Below are positions 16,139 to 24,514 of a stretch of DNA of 53,995 nucleotides, piece by piece; position 1 is the stretch's first letter, and every line of letters starts with the position of its first letter. The notes beneath the pieces are model-generated. The model was not told the DNA's origin, did not search any database, and was given only the letters and a program-made list of their open reading frames with translations. Source of the stretch: Myxococcales bacterium (GTDB lineage: Bacteria; Myxococcota; Myxococcia; Myxococcales; Myxococcaceae); the NCBI GenBank assembly GCA_020846875.1, contig JADLDB010000134.1, forward strand, positions 1-53,995. The letters are read 5' to 3'. The position numbers and the translations under genes were made by a program.

Positions 16139-16789
16139 TCAGTTGCGCTTCTTCGGCTTCTTCGCCTTCTTCGTCTTCAGGGGCACAGGCGCAGCCACAG
16201 GCTCCGGTGGAGGCGGAGGAGGGATGAGCTCCACTGTCCCCGACTCCCCATTCACCATGTCGTACTCGACGGCGGTGCCACTCGCGGAGTACCGCGGCGG
16301 CTGCCCTGGCTGGGCGTAACACCCCTGCAGCCAGGAGCTGGACGTCTTCAGCGCCTCCTCGGGCAGGAGCGCCACGCCGGGCACCACATAGTCCAGCGCC
16401 TCGCGCCTCAACACGCGCATCAACTCCGTCTGCGACCACGGCCTGCCGCGCTGCGGCGCCGCGATGAAGGCGACGGTGCGCTCGCAGCCGGGCCCGACGA
16501 AGCGGCGGTCGGACTTCTCGACGAGACAGGGGCCGGTGCCCTCCCAGAGCCGCGCCTCTCCCTGCGTGCACGCCAGGTAACAGCGGCCGCCCACGGACCT
16601 CGAGCGCAAGAGCGCTGTGCGGTCCGCGGTGGGCGTCTGCCACTCGTACTTGTCGTCCGGGGCAGGAGCCGCGGTGTCCGCCGCTGCCTCCTCGGGCGCG
16701 CCCGCGTCCACCACGGGAGCAGGAGGCGACGGCACCCGGCACCCGCCGCCGGTGGCACCAGCGAGGACGAAGAGGAGGACGTGCCTCAC
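16139..16789 (-). CDS. Secreted or lipid-anchored protein, unrecognised
   Basis: From a GTG at 16789 the product (216 aa) begins with a short hydrophobic signal (HVLLFVLAGATGGGC), where the Cys could be lipidated although the residues before it are all Gly. The mature part has Cys residues in GGRCYLACTQGE, GTGPCLVEK and GPGCER, likely paired in disulfides, and ends with a Pro-rich stretch and a very basic tail of Lys-rich repeats (KTKKAKKPKKRN). A start 42 codons earlier exists but would bury the signal peptide. It is 30 bp upstream of the membrane protein gene on the same strand. No function is known. Confidence 0.7.
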   Translation of the reverse strand: MRHVLLFVLAGATGGGCRVPSPPAPVVDAGAPEEAAADTAAPAPDDKYEWQTPTADRTALLRSRSVGGRCYLACTQGEARLWEGTGPCLVEKSDRRFVGPGCERTVAFIAAPQRGRPWSQTELMRVLRREALDYVVPGVALLPEEALKTSSSWLQGCYAQPGQPPRYSASGTAVEYDMVNGESGTVELIPPPPPPEPVAAPVPLKTKKAKKPKKRN

Positions 16790-17001
16790 GCCGTGGTCCT
16801 CACCACCCCAGTGAGCTGTGCATTCAAGTCGACGAGGCCGCCGAGGGCCGCCAGCTTCCTCGCGAGCCTGGGTCGCGTCCGAGACTCCGGCGCCTGCGCG
16901 CTGTCCCATAGACAAGTGTGCGACTCAGCCATGGCACCCCCTCAAGTCGAGTCTACCTGGAGACAGGGACCGCGCGCCGACGCGGACAGAAACAAGAGAG
17001 A

Positions 17002-17580
17002 ATGAGGCCCATGCCCGACACCGACCGCGAGCGCTGGGACGCGAAGTGGCGAGCCGCCACGCCGAAGCAGCCCTCACCCTTCCTGGTGGGCCTCGACGCC
17101 GCGCTGCCGCGGGTGGGGCGCGCGCTGGACGTGGCAGGCGGGCCGGGCCACGACGCCCTGTGGCTCGCCGCGCGCGGCCTGGCGGTGACGCTGGTGGACG
17201 GCTCCTTCGTGGCGCTGGAGCGCGCGAGGGCGGAGGCGGCGCGACGCGGCCTGCCCCTGGCCGCCGAGGCGCGGGACCTGGAGGTGGCCGGCCTCCCCGA
17301 GGGGCCTTTCGCGGTGGTGGTGTGCCTCAACTACCTGCAGCGCTCGCTCTTCCCCCGCTTCGCCGAGGTGCTGGCGCCGGGCGGAGTCCTCGTCTTCTCC
17401 CAGCCCACCCGCACCAACCTGGAGCGCCATCCGAAGCCGGGCCCGCGCTTCTTCCTCGAGCCGGGCGAGCTGGCCTCCCTGGTGCCGGCCAGCCTCGCCG
17501 TCGTCTCCCTGGTGGAGGACTGGACTGCCGAAGGCCGGCACGAAGCCCGGCTGGTGGCGCGGCGCGCTCCGGCTCGTTGA
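17002..17580 (+). CDS. Class I SAM-dependent methyltransferase
   Basis: The 192-residue protein shows the Rossmann methyltransferase motifs: ALDVAGGPGHDALWLA (SAM-binding loop), then TLVDGSFVALERA with the acidic residue contacting the ribose, AEARDLEVAGLPEGPFAVVVCLNYLQR and LAPGGVLVFSQPT. The short N-terminus (RERWDAKW) and single domain resemble TehB-like and thiopurine-type small-molecule methyltransferases. ATG 17002 follows AAGAGAGA; ATG 17011 is also possible. It stands alone, 22 bp before a CorA-type gene. The acceptor is unknown. Confidence 0.88.
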   Translation: MRPMPDTDRERWDAKWRAATPKQPSPFLVGLDAALPRVGRALDVAGGPGHDALWLAARGLAVTLVDGSFVALERARAEAARRGLPLAAEARDLEVAGLPEGPFAVVVCLNYLQRSLFPRFAEVLAPGGVLVFSQPTRTNLERHPKPGPRFFLEPGELASLVPASLAVVSLVEDWTAEGRHEARLVARRAPAR

Positions 17581-17602
17581 AGGTACGTCGCGCCGGAGTA
17601 CC

Positions 17603-18622
17603 ATGCGCGGCGTGGGGGACTGGGCACCCAGCGAGAAGTCCTGGAGCGGGGGCGAGGCGGGCTACACCTGCGTCGAGCTGGACTTCGCCACCAAGAAGCA
17701 CCGGGCCATCGGCGCCGCGGAGGCGCAGGCCGCGATGGACGGGGGGAAGTTCATCTGGCTCGACGTCGACTTGGCGGCGGGTGAGGTGGCCCGGAAGGTG
17801 CTCGAGCTGGCGAAGCTGGGCACCGCGGAGATTGTGGAGGACGCACTCTCCCGCGAGCCGGCTACCCAGTTGGCGCGCCACGAGGACTTCCTGCACCTGG
17901 TGCTGACCGGCTGCCGCCTCGAGGCAAGCAGGTTCGCCCTGGAGCGCGTGGACGCGGTGCTGGGTGAGCGCTTCCTCATCACCCTTCACAAGGGCTCCAC
18001 GGTGTTCCTCTCGACGCTGCGCCGCACCTGGCTGGACGACTTCGTGCGCTTCGCGCAGAGCCCCAGCTTCCTCCTCTACGAGCTGTGGGACTGCCTGTTG
18101 GACAACTACCTGGCGGTGCAGAAGGTGCTGGAGGAGCGCGTCGAGAAGACCCAGGCGCAGCTCACCGGCGAGGTGGACGACCGCCTCTTCAAAGAGGCCA
18201 CCGAGCTGGGGGCGGAGCTCTTGCATCTGCGCAAGGTGGTCCTGCCCGCGCGCGCGGTGTTGACCGACCTCTCTACCCGCAAGTCCCGCTTCGTCAGCGA
18301 GGCCACCCAGCCGTACCTGAGCAACATGGTGGGCGTGGTGGAGCGCGTGCTGCAGGACGTGCTGACGGACCGCGACATCCTCGCCGGCAGCTTGAGCAAC
18401 TACATGTCGCTGGTGGCCCACCGGACCAACCGGGTGATGAGCAAGCTGACGGTGGTGAGCATCATCTTCCTCCCGCTCACCTTCCTCTGCGGCGTGTACG
18501 GGATGAACTTCGAGGTGTTGCCTGAGCTGCGCTGGCAGTACGGGTACGGGGGCTTCTGGGGGCTGGTGCTGGCCATCGTCCTGGGGCTCCTGTGGTTCAT
18601 GCGGAAGAACAGGCTGCTGTGA
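17603..18622 (+). CDS. CorA-family divalent cation transporter (second copy)
   Basis: The 339-residue protein has the full CorA architecture: N-terminal alpha/beta domain, long stalk helix (QKVLEERVEKTQAQL onwards) and two C-terminal transmembrane helices with the signature YGMN (CGVYGMNFEVLPEL). The periplasmic loop is longer and more aromatic than in the copy at 14520-15440 and the tail ends FMRKNRLL. The two copies are distant paralogues, not a recent duplication. An ATG at 17603 is used. It is followed after 67 bp by a three-gene group on the same strand. Confidence 0.93.
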   Translation: MRGVGDWAPSEKSWSGGEAGYTCVELDFATKKHRAIGAAEAQAAMDGGKFIWLDVDLAAGEVARKVLELAKLGTAEIVEDALSREPATQLARHEDFLHLVLTGCRLEASRFALERVDAVLGERFLITLHKGSTVFLSTLRRTWLDDFVRFAQSPSFLLYELWDCLLDNYLAVQKVLEERVEKTQAQLTGEVDDRLFKEATELGAELLHLRKVVLPARAVLTDLSTRKSRFVSEATQPYLSNMVGVVERVLQDVLTDRDILAGSLSNYMSLVAHRTNRVMSKLTVVSIIFLPLTFLCGVYGMNFEVLPELRWQYGYGGFWGLVLAIVLGLLWFMRKNRLL

Positions 18623-18689
18623 GGCGCGGGCGTGCGCGCAGCCTGGCCTCGTGACACGCTCTGTCCTGGTTCCACTCGAGGAGGCGGCC

Positions 18690-19670
18690 ATGCGGGGAAT
18701 GCGCGTCGGTGTGGTGGTGCTTGGTGTCGTGTCGTCGTCGGCGTGGGCCGGGGCCCCGGCGGCCGACGCGGTGCTGTCCGACCTCGGCTTCTCCGCCGAC
18801 GAGGTGGCCCAGGTGAAGGCCGGCAAGCTGGTGTCCCGCGACTCGAAGGGCGCCACCGAGCGCGACCTCACCACCAGCTTCGCCTTCTTCCTGAAGAAGC
18901 CGCCCGCCGAGGCGCTCAAGGACTTCAAGGCAGGCGTGATGCTGAAGGTGGACCCCAACACCCTCGCCAGCGGGCTCCTCACCGCCGACGCCACCGTCGA
19001 CGCCTTCGCCAGGCTGACGCTGGAGCCCGACCAGGAGAAGCGCGTGAAGAAGTACCAGGGCGCGAAGCCCGGCGACGCGCTCAACCTGTCCACCGAGGAA
19101 ATCGCCGCCTTCCAGAAGGCCGCCGACGCCGCCGCAGTGGAGGCGCTGGTGAAGGCGTCGCTGTTGGCCCGCTACCAGGCGTACCGGGCCAAGGGCCTCG
19201 ACGCCATCGCCTCCTATGACCGCGGGGGCTCGCAGCGCTCGGTGACGGACGAGCTCAAGGCCTTCATGAAGGCCCACGATGGCTTGAAGAAGTTCGCCCC
19301 GAAAGCCTGGGCCGCCATGCTGGGCTACCCGGGCTCGAAGGCCGACGGCGCGGAGCACGTCTTCCGCTGGGTGCACCTCAAGGCCCACGGCACCCCCACC
19401 CTCGCGCTGGTGCACGGCATGGCCGTCCCCGACGCCGACGCCTTCCTCGTGCTGCAGCGGCAGTACTACGTCAGCGAGGGCTTCAACTGCGAGCAGGCCA
19501 TCGCCGCGCTGGTGCCGGTGGACGGCGGCACCGTCGTCCTCTACGCCAACCACACCTCCACCGACCAGGTGACGGGCTTCGGCGGAGCCGCCAAGCGCTC
19601 CATCGGCACGAAGCTGATGGCCGGCGAGGTGCAAGGCCTCTTCGAGAAGCTGCAGAAGCGCGCTCCGTGA
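18690..19670 (+). CDS. Secreted protein, unrecognised
   Basis: The 326-residue protein begins with a signal peptide (VVVLGVVSSSAWAG) and is soluble after it. The first half is Lys/Ala-rich and helical with a LSDLGFSADEVAQVKAGKLV start; the second half has VHLKAHGTPTLALVHG, QQYYVSEGFN-like and GTVVLYANHTSTDQV strands that look like a small alpha/beta ligand-binding domain. No family is recognised with confidence. ATG 18690 follows a GAGGAGG ribosome site. The next gene starts 5 bp after its stop, so the two are co-transcribed. Confidence 0.8.
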   Translation: MRGMRVGVVVLGVVSSSAWAGAPAADAVLSDLGFSADEVAQVKAGKLVSRDSKGATERDLTTSFAFFLKKPPAEALKDFKAGVMLKVDPNTLASGLLTADATVDAFARLTLEPDQEKRVKKYQGAKPGDALNLSTEEIAAFQKAADAAAVEALVKASLLARYQAYRAKGLDAIASYDRGGSQRSVTDELKAFMKAHDGLKKFAPKAWAAMLGYPGSKADGAEHVFRWVHLKAHGTPTLALVHGMAVPDADAFLVLQRQYYVSEGFNCEQAIAALVPVDGGTVVLYANHTSTDQVTGFGGAAKRSIGTKLMAGEVQGLFEKLQKRAP

Positions 19671-19674
19671 CGGA

Positions 19675-20238
19675 ATGAGGCGGTTCGACTTCCGGCAACT
19701 GCTGTCGGCCCCCAACCTGATGAGCCTGTCCCGCCTCCCCATGGCGGGCCTGGTGTGGGTGGCGCCGCGGTCGCTGGCCTGGGTTGGGACGCTCTTGGTG
19801 TTGGCCGCCCTGTCGGACCTGCTGGACGGGTGGCTGGCGCGGCGCGCGGGCGTGCCCGGGGAGGACCTCGGCGCGTGGCTCGACCCGCTCTGCGACAAGG
19901 CCTTCGTGGTGTCCACCCTGGTGGCGGTGTGGGTGGCGTTTCAGCCGCCGTGGTGGCTGGCGGCCCTGGCGGCCACCCGCGAGGTGGTGCTGCTGCCCCT
20001 GGTGGTGGCCCGCTTCGTGGTGCCCGGCGTGCGCGAGCGCCATATTCCCTGGAAGGCGAAGGCGCTGGGGAAGGCAACCACCGTGGCCCAGTTCGCTCTC
20101 TTCATGTCGGTGTTGCTCCAGTGGGACTTCCTGTCGCTTCCCTGCGCGCTGGCCTCCGCGGTGCTGGGGCTGGGTGCGGGCGTGCAGTACACGCTGCGCG
20201 CGGCGAAGGTGCTGGCCGCCAAGGCCGGGGAGTCTTAG
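19675..20238 (+). CDS. CDP-alcohol phosphatidyltransferase family membrane protein
   Basis: The 187-residue protein has about five or six transmembrane helices and the CDP-alcohol phosphotransferase signature, DLLDGWLARR...LGAWLDPLCDK, with the conserved Asp residues that hold two metal ions. It would move a phosphoryl-alcohol from a CDP-activated lipid or sugar to an acceptor, as PgsA does in phospholipid synthesis. Between AR and the following Gly I count nine residues rather than the usual eight, so the substrate loop is one longer. It sits in a tight trio with the secreted protein before it and the S26-like protein immediately after it. Confidence 0.85.
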   Translation: MRRFDFRQLLSAPNLMSLSRLPMAGLVWVAPRSLAWVGTLLVLAALSDLLDGWLARRAGVPGEDLGAWLDPLCDKAFVVSTLVAVWVAFQPPWWLAALAATREVVLLPLVVARFVVPGVRERHIPWKAKALGKATTVAQFALFMSVLLQWDFLSLPCALASAVLGLGAGVQYTLRAAKVLAAKAGES

Positions 20239-20676
20239 GTGACGGCGCCGGCCACCGACGCGCGCTTCAAGGCGCTGCTGGTGGCGCTCGCCCCGGGCCA
20301 GGTGATGTGGCTGCGCGCCGCCGGCAACAGCCTGTGGCCCTTCGTGCGCGACGGCGACTCGCTCCAGGTGCGGCGCTGCGGGGAAGGGGACGTGCGGCGC
20401 GGGGAGGTGGCGGTGGTGGAGGCCGCCTCCGGCGAGCTGGTGGCCCACCTCGTCGTCGGCGTCAGGCCCGTGCGCACCGCGTCGACGAATGGCCGGGAGG
20501 ACGCGCCTCCGAAGGCGGTGCTGGGAAGGGTGACGGCGCTGCGGCGGCGCGGCGTGCTGGTGCCGCTGCCGGCGGTGGCCCGCTGGGTGTTGCGCTGGGT
20601 GCCTGGTGCGTCCAACGTGCTGCGCCGGGTGCCGGGTGCGGGTGTCCTCGTGCGGCGCCTGCGCGACGGGAGGTGA
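20239..20676 (+). CDS. S24/S26-fold peptidase-like protein
   Basis: The 145-residue protein has the small beta-barrel fold pattern of signal-peptidase-like serine peptidases: GNSLWPFVRDGDSLQV contains the Ser of the G-x-S-x-x-P motif, followed by GDVRRGEVAVVE. Where bacterial signal peptidase I has its Lys, this one has LVAHLVV, with His, as in ER-type signal peptidases and their archaeal and bacterial relatives. There is no clear transmembrane anchor; the C-terminus is basic and hydrophobic. GTG 20239 abuts the previous stop with no gap. Peptidase activity is a guess; related proteins may instead be LexA-like or non-catalytic. Confidence 0.65.
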   Translation: MTAPATDARFKALLVALAPGQVMWLRAAGNSLWPFVRDGDSLQVRRCGEGDVRRGEVAVVEAASGELVAHLVVGVRPVRTASTNGREDAPPKAVLGRVTALRRRGVLVPLPAVARWVLRWVPGASNVLRRVPGAGVLVRRLRDGR

Positions 20677-20994
20677 CGCCGGACACTCCGCTTTCAGGGG
20701 GCGTGCGCGCAGTCGCCCCGTGCCCGCGCTCGTCCCCCCTCGACGCCGCTGCGGAGGCGGGGCGCCGGCCAGGGCTGCCCGCCGCGCACCATCCGCACTT
20801 CGCACCAGGACGACTTCATCGGCCCCCTGGGCCTGCACCAGCACCAGCGGCCACGCCTTCACCGCGGACCAAGAGCAACTCAACCCTTCGCCGCGACCGC
20901 GCCCCAGGGGCGGAAGTGGGAGCTGGTTGGGGAATTGCCGGCAAATCCACGACCAGAGCGCTTCAGCGGCTACAGTCGCCGCGCCGGAGGGCGC
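20677..20994. other. 318-bp intergenic stretch
   Basis: No gene with credible start and signals was found on either strand. The right end holds a candidate sigma-54 promoter (20923-20938) overlapping a near-perfect palindrome around TTGCCGGCAA at 20935-20944, which could also be an operator. A minus-strand peptide string in the middle reads well for about 35 residues but has no start or stop that would make a gene. Confidence 0.5.
20923..20938 (+). promoter_or_regulatory. Candidate sigma-54 (-24/-12) promoter
   Basis: The sequence CTGG-N8-TTGC has GG at 20925-20926 and GC at 20937-20938 with exactly ten bases between, as the sigma-54 consensus requires, and also keeps the Y before TGG and the G after the CAC position. 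The central CAC is TTG here. Transcription would start near 20950, about 45 bp before the ATG of the HPt-receiver gene. The GC-rich background makes a chance match possible. Confidence 0.5.
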
Positions 20995-22161
20995 ATGGAC
21001 CAGGGCAAGCTGCTCGAAGCGCTGCGCGAAGAGACGCTGCCGCGCCTCGACGCCGCGCGCAGGGCGTTGGACGCGGCGCTGCAGTCGGGCGACGGGGCGG
21101 AGCTCAAGCCGGTGCGCGAGCTGTGTCACCGCGTCGCCGGCACGGGCGCGGTGGCCGGCCTGCCCGGTGTCTCTCGCCTGGCGCGCGTCGGGGAATTGGT
21201 GGCCCAGTTGGCCCAGGAAGGCGAGGCGAAGGTGAGCGCCCGCCTGTGCAGCGCGCTGGCCCAGGTGCTGGACGGCCTCGAGGCCGAGTTGGTGGAGGAG
21301 CGCACCGACCGCTTCTCGAGCCTGGTGGCGCGGGGGGAAGGGCCGGAGCCCGCCAGCGGCGCCAAGGGCCGCGTGGCCGTGGTGAGCGACGAGGCCGTCA
21401 GCAGGAAGCTGCTGGTGCGTGTACTGGAGGACGCGGGCTTCGAGGTGACGACGCTGAAGCTGGCCGAGGCGGAGTCCGCGCCCGCCGCCGACGTCGTGGT
21501 GCTGGACGCGCCCGCGGGCGACGCGCGCCTCGCCCAGGTGGACGCCGTGCTGAAGAGCGCGGTGGCCGCGCGGCTGCCGGTGCTGCTCACCGGCAAGGCG
21601 GACGTCGAGCCCTTGAAGCCTCTGCAGGCGAAGGCCAGCCAGTTCCTCGCCAAGCCGGTGGTGCCCGAGGCCCTGGAGGCGGCGGTGCGCACCCTGGTGG
21701 CCCGCCGGCGCCTGGCGGCGGCCGCCCGCGCGAAGGCGCCCACCGCGCAACTGCCCAGCCCGGTGGCACCCGGCGCGTCTGGCCGGGCGCTCAAGGTGCT
21801 GGTGGTGGACGACAGCCGCGTCATCCGCGGGGTGGTGCGCGAGGCCCTGGCCGAGGTGGGCCTCATCGCCGTGGAGGCCGAGGACGGCGCCGAGGCGGTG
21901 CGGCTGTTCGAGGCGGAAGAGCCCGCCGCCGTCATCAGCGACGTGCAGATGCCCGGCCTGGACGGCACGCAGTTGACGCGGCTCTTGCGCGCCCGCGGCG
22001 GGGACAGGCGCATCCCCATCGTCGTGTTGTCGGCCCTGGACGACGACGCCTCGCGCAAGGCGGGCCTCGACGCGGGCGCCGACGCCTACCTCGTGAAGTC
22101 CGTCATCGACGGGCCGGCTCTGCTGCAGGCCCTCAAGGGCGCGGGCCTGCCCATCGAGTGA
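20995..22161 (+). CDS. HPt-receiver signalling protein
   Basis: The 388-residue protein has three parts. Residues about 5-100 form an HPt-like helical domain with the phosphate-accepting His in LCHRVAGTGAVAG. Residues about 120-235 are a receiver-like domain with weak active-site residues (VVSDEA where DD is usual, a possible Asp in VVVLDAP, and LAKPV). Residues about 260-385 are a full receiver, with VLVVDDSR, VISDVQMPGLDG, VVLSAL and AYLVKSV. It therefore combines a phosphotransfer module with a likely functional and a likely degraded receiver. ATG 20995 follows GGAGGG and a candidate sigma-54 promoter lies upstream. The convergent kinase-receiver gene may be a partner. Confidence 0.88.
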   Translation: MDQGKLLEALREETLPRLDAARRALDAALQSGDGAELKPVRELCHRVAGTGAVAGLPGVSRLARVGELVAQLAQEGEAKVSARLCSALAQVLDGLEAELVEERTDRFSSLVARGEGPEPASGAKGRVAVVSDEAVSRKLLVRVLEDAGFEVTTLKLAEAESAPAADVVVLDAPAGDARLAQVDAVLKSAVAARLPVLLTGKADVEPLKPLQAKASQFLAKPVVPEALEAAVRTLVARRRLAAAARAKAPTAQLPSPVAPGASGRALKVLVVDDSRVIRGVVREALAEVGLIAVEAEDGAEAVRLFEAEEPAAVISDVQMPGLDGTQLTRLLRARGGDRRIPIVVLSALDDDASRKAGLDAGADAYLVKSVIDGPALLQALKGAGLPIE

Positions 22162-22164
22162 CGG

Positions 22165-23667
22165 TCAAGGTGCCTGCAGCATCGCCGCGCGCTGCAGGTG
22201 GGCCTTCACCCGCGCCGCCAGCTCTTCCGGCTCGAAGGGCTTGCGCAAGAAGTCGTCGCCGCCCACCTGCAGGCCCTTGCTGCGCTCGTCGATGCTGCAC
22301 GCCGCCGAGAGGAAGACGATGGGAATGCGCCTCAAGTCCCCCCGGGTGCGGATGCGCTCGCACAGCTCGAAGCCGTCCATGCCCGGCATGCGCACGTCCA
22401 GCACGATGAGGTCCGGGCGCATCTGCTCCAGCACCTCCAGCGCTTCCTCACCCGACTCGGCGTCGAGGACGCGGTGGCCTTCGGCCTTGAGCACGCTCTC
22501 TACCGCCAGGCGGCCCACCCGGCTGTCGTCCACCACCAGCACGGTGCCGGTGCGCGGGGCCAACTGCGCGGCGCGGGTGGGCATGTCTGCCGGCACCACC
22601 GCCGACACCAGCGAGGTGGGCGCCGCCAGGGACACGTGCGAGGCGGAGCCCGGCTTCTCGCCGCCGCGGGACAGCTCCTGCACCACCTGAGCGATGCGCG
22701 CCTCGTCGCCTTCCTCCGCCAGCGCCAGCATGGAGCGCGTGCGCTGGATGTCCTCGGCGAAGTTGGCTTCCATCCACGCGGAGCGCTCGGCCTCGTCGAA
22801 GCAGCGGGTGGCCTGCTCGAGGGCCCTCGCCATCTCCCGCCCGGTGAGGAAGCGCCGGGCCTTGTCCTTCTGCAGCGCGCGCAGCACCACCTCGGCCAGG
22901 GCCCTGGGCACCTCGGGGTTGAAGGTGCGCGGGTCGGGCGGCGCGTCGTTGAGCACCTTGTACATGGTGGCCGTCGGGTCGTCGGCCTGGAAGCCCCGCC
23001 GCCCGGTGAGCAGCTCGAAGAGGACGGCGCCGGTGGCGAAGAGGTCGGATTCGCCCGTCAGGTCCTCGCCGCGGATCTGCTCGGGCGACATGTACCCGGA
23101 AGAGCCCTTCACCATCCCCGCCGCGGTGGACGACAGGCTGCCCCTGGCCTTGGCGATGCCGAAGTCAATCAGCTTGGTGGTGCCGGCGTACGTCACCATG
23201 ACGTTCCGCAAGGAGAGGTCGCGGTGGATGACGGGCAGCGCGCGGCCCGAGGGGCTCTTGAAGGCGTGCGCGTAGTGCAGCGCATGGCAGGCGTCGCGCA
23301 CCACGCCCGCGGAGAAGCCCACCGGCAGCACGCCGCCCTGCTTGCGGGCCGCGCGGTTGATGCGCGAGAGGTCCTGCCCTTCGATGAACTCCATCGCCAG
23401 GTAGAAGTCCTTGCCCGCCTCGCCCAGCTCGAAGACCTGGCCGATGTTGGCGTGCGAGAGCGCCGCGGAGATGCGCGCCTCGTCGAGGAACATGGCCACG
23501 AAGTCCTCCTGCTCGCGGAACTGCGGGAGGATGCGCTTCAAGGCGACGAACTTCCGGAAGCCGCCGGGCCCGGTGAAGTGCGCGAGGAACAGCTCCGCCA
23601 TGCCGCCCACCGAGAGCGGGGTGAGGACTTCGTAGCGGCCGACCTTCTCGCGTGGGGGGAAGCTCAC
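22165..23667 (-). CDS. Ser/Thr protein kinase fused to a receiver domain
   Basis: The 500-residue protein begins with a Hanks-type kinase: glycine loop SVGGMAELF, ALK with the ATP-binding Lys, HRDLSLRNVM as catalytic loop, IDFGIAK and GYMSPEQIRG. After a linker of about 60 residues, a complete receiver follows: VLVVDDSRVG, LIVLDVRMPGMDGFE with the phospho-Asp, FLSAACS and FLRKPFEPEE. There is no transmembrane helix. The fusion places a Ser/Thr kinase under direct control of a two-component receiver, or makes the receiver a kinase target. GTG 23667 was chosen over TTG 23712. The gene is convergent with the HPt-receiver gene, 3 bp apart. Confidence 0.92.
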   Translation of the reverse strand: MSFPPREKVGRYEVLTPLSVGGMAELFLAHFTGPGGFRKFVALKRILPQFREQEDFVAMFLDEARISAALSHANIGQVFELGEAGKDFYLAMEFIEGQDLSRINRAARKQGGVLPVGFSAGVVRDACHALHYAHAFKSPSGRALPVIHRDLSLRNVMVTYAGTTKLIDFGIAKARGSLSSTAAGMVKGSSGYMSPEQIRGEDLTGESDLFATGAVLFELLTGRRGFQADDPTATMYKVLNDAPPDPRTFNPEVPRALAEVVLRALQKDKARRFLTGREMARALEQATRCFDEAERSAWMEANFAEDIQRTRSMLALAEEGDEARIAQVVQELSRGGEKPGSASHVSLAAPTSLVSAVVPADMPTRAAQLAPRTGTVLVVDDSRVGRLAVESVLKAEGHRVLDAESGEEALEVLEQMRPDLIVLDVRMPGMDGFELCERIRTRGDLRRIPIVFLSAACSIDERSKGLQVGGDDFLRKPFEPEELAARVKAHLQRAAMLQAP

Positions 23668-23812
23668 CGGCGCCGCAGCATAGTCCTCGAGCCTTCGCCT
23701 GACGTGGACCAATACGTGGCCTTCTGCCTCTCGTACAGCCTGTCGGTGGCGGTCGGCCCCGTCGTCGGGGCCCCACCTCGACCGCCGGGGGAGGTTGTGT
23801 CACGAAGTCGCT

Positions 23813-24514
23813 GTGGGGAGGGCTCCAACAGACCAGCTTCGAGGCCCCCCCGCTGGGCCTCCGCCGGGGCCGGCCCAGGACGAGCGCGCAGGAGTGCTGG
23901 CGCTGGCGGCGGCGCTGGTGGGTGTCGCTTCGGGACTCGGGCTCGCGTCGAGGTGGGTGAGTGGCACCGCCACCTTCGCGGCGCTGGCCATCGGCCTTGG
24001 CACCGTGGCGTGCTGCGCGGCGACGGTGGCCCTGGCGCGGCGGGAGCGCCTCACGGCAGCGGCGGGGCTCTTCCTGCCGGTGGCCTGGGCGATGGTGGGG
24101 GCCATCAGCGTGGCCCGCGGCGGCCTGTACTCCGGCACGGTCGGCCTGTACCTGCTGTGCACGGTGCTGGCAGGCGTCCTCGTCTCGGCGCGCGCCGCCC
24201 TCCTGGTGTGTGGGCTGTCCATCGCCGGCAGCCTGGGGCTGCTCGCGTCGGAGGCGTGGGGCCTCGTCCCCGCCAACGCCGGCATGTCGCCCTTTCAGCG
24301 CGGGCTGACGGCGGTGTTGACGCTGGCGGTGACGACGGCGGTGTTCCTCATCGCGCTGCGGCGGCTCAAGGAGTCGCTGGCGCAGACCACCGCGGCGCGG
24401 GAAGCGCTGGAGAAGAAGAATGACGAATTGCGTCTGGCCCAGGCCTCGCTGGAAGAGACGGTGCGGCAGCGCACGCAGAGCCTGCTGGAGGCCCGCGACC
24501 AGGCATCGGGGTGA
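23813..24514 (+). pseudogene. Sensor histidine kinase, N-terminal membrane half (H-box missing)
   Basis: The 233-residue frame has six hydrophobic helices (about residues 25-185) and a coiled coil ending [16 protein letters not shown] and a stop. In intact relatives that coiled coil runs straight into the H-box, but here it ends, and the next frame begins just after where the H-box should be. This looks like the front part of one hybrid kinase broken by a deletion and frameshift. GTG 23813 is a guess: TTG 23795 and GTG 23893 are also possible. The stop overlaps the next start by 4 bp (GTGA), so both parts may still be made. Confidence 0.7.

Noticed and set aside
16929-16950. TGGCAC near 16932 as a sigma-54 promoter for the methyltransferase
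   Set aside because: No GC at the -12 position after ten bases, so the spacing rule fails.
19483-21750. Long minus-strand open frame over the CDP-alcohol transferase and HPt genes
   Set aside because: It is antisense to well-supported genes and the translation is Arg/His/Gln-rich low-complexity. About 35 residues around 20760-20870 read more like a protein, but no start or stop signals fit.
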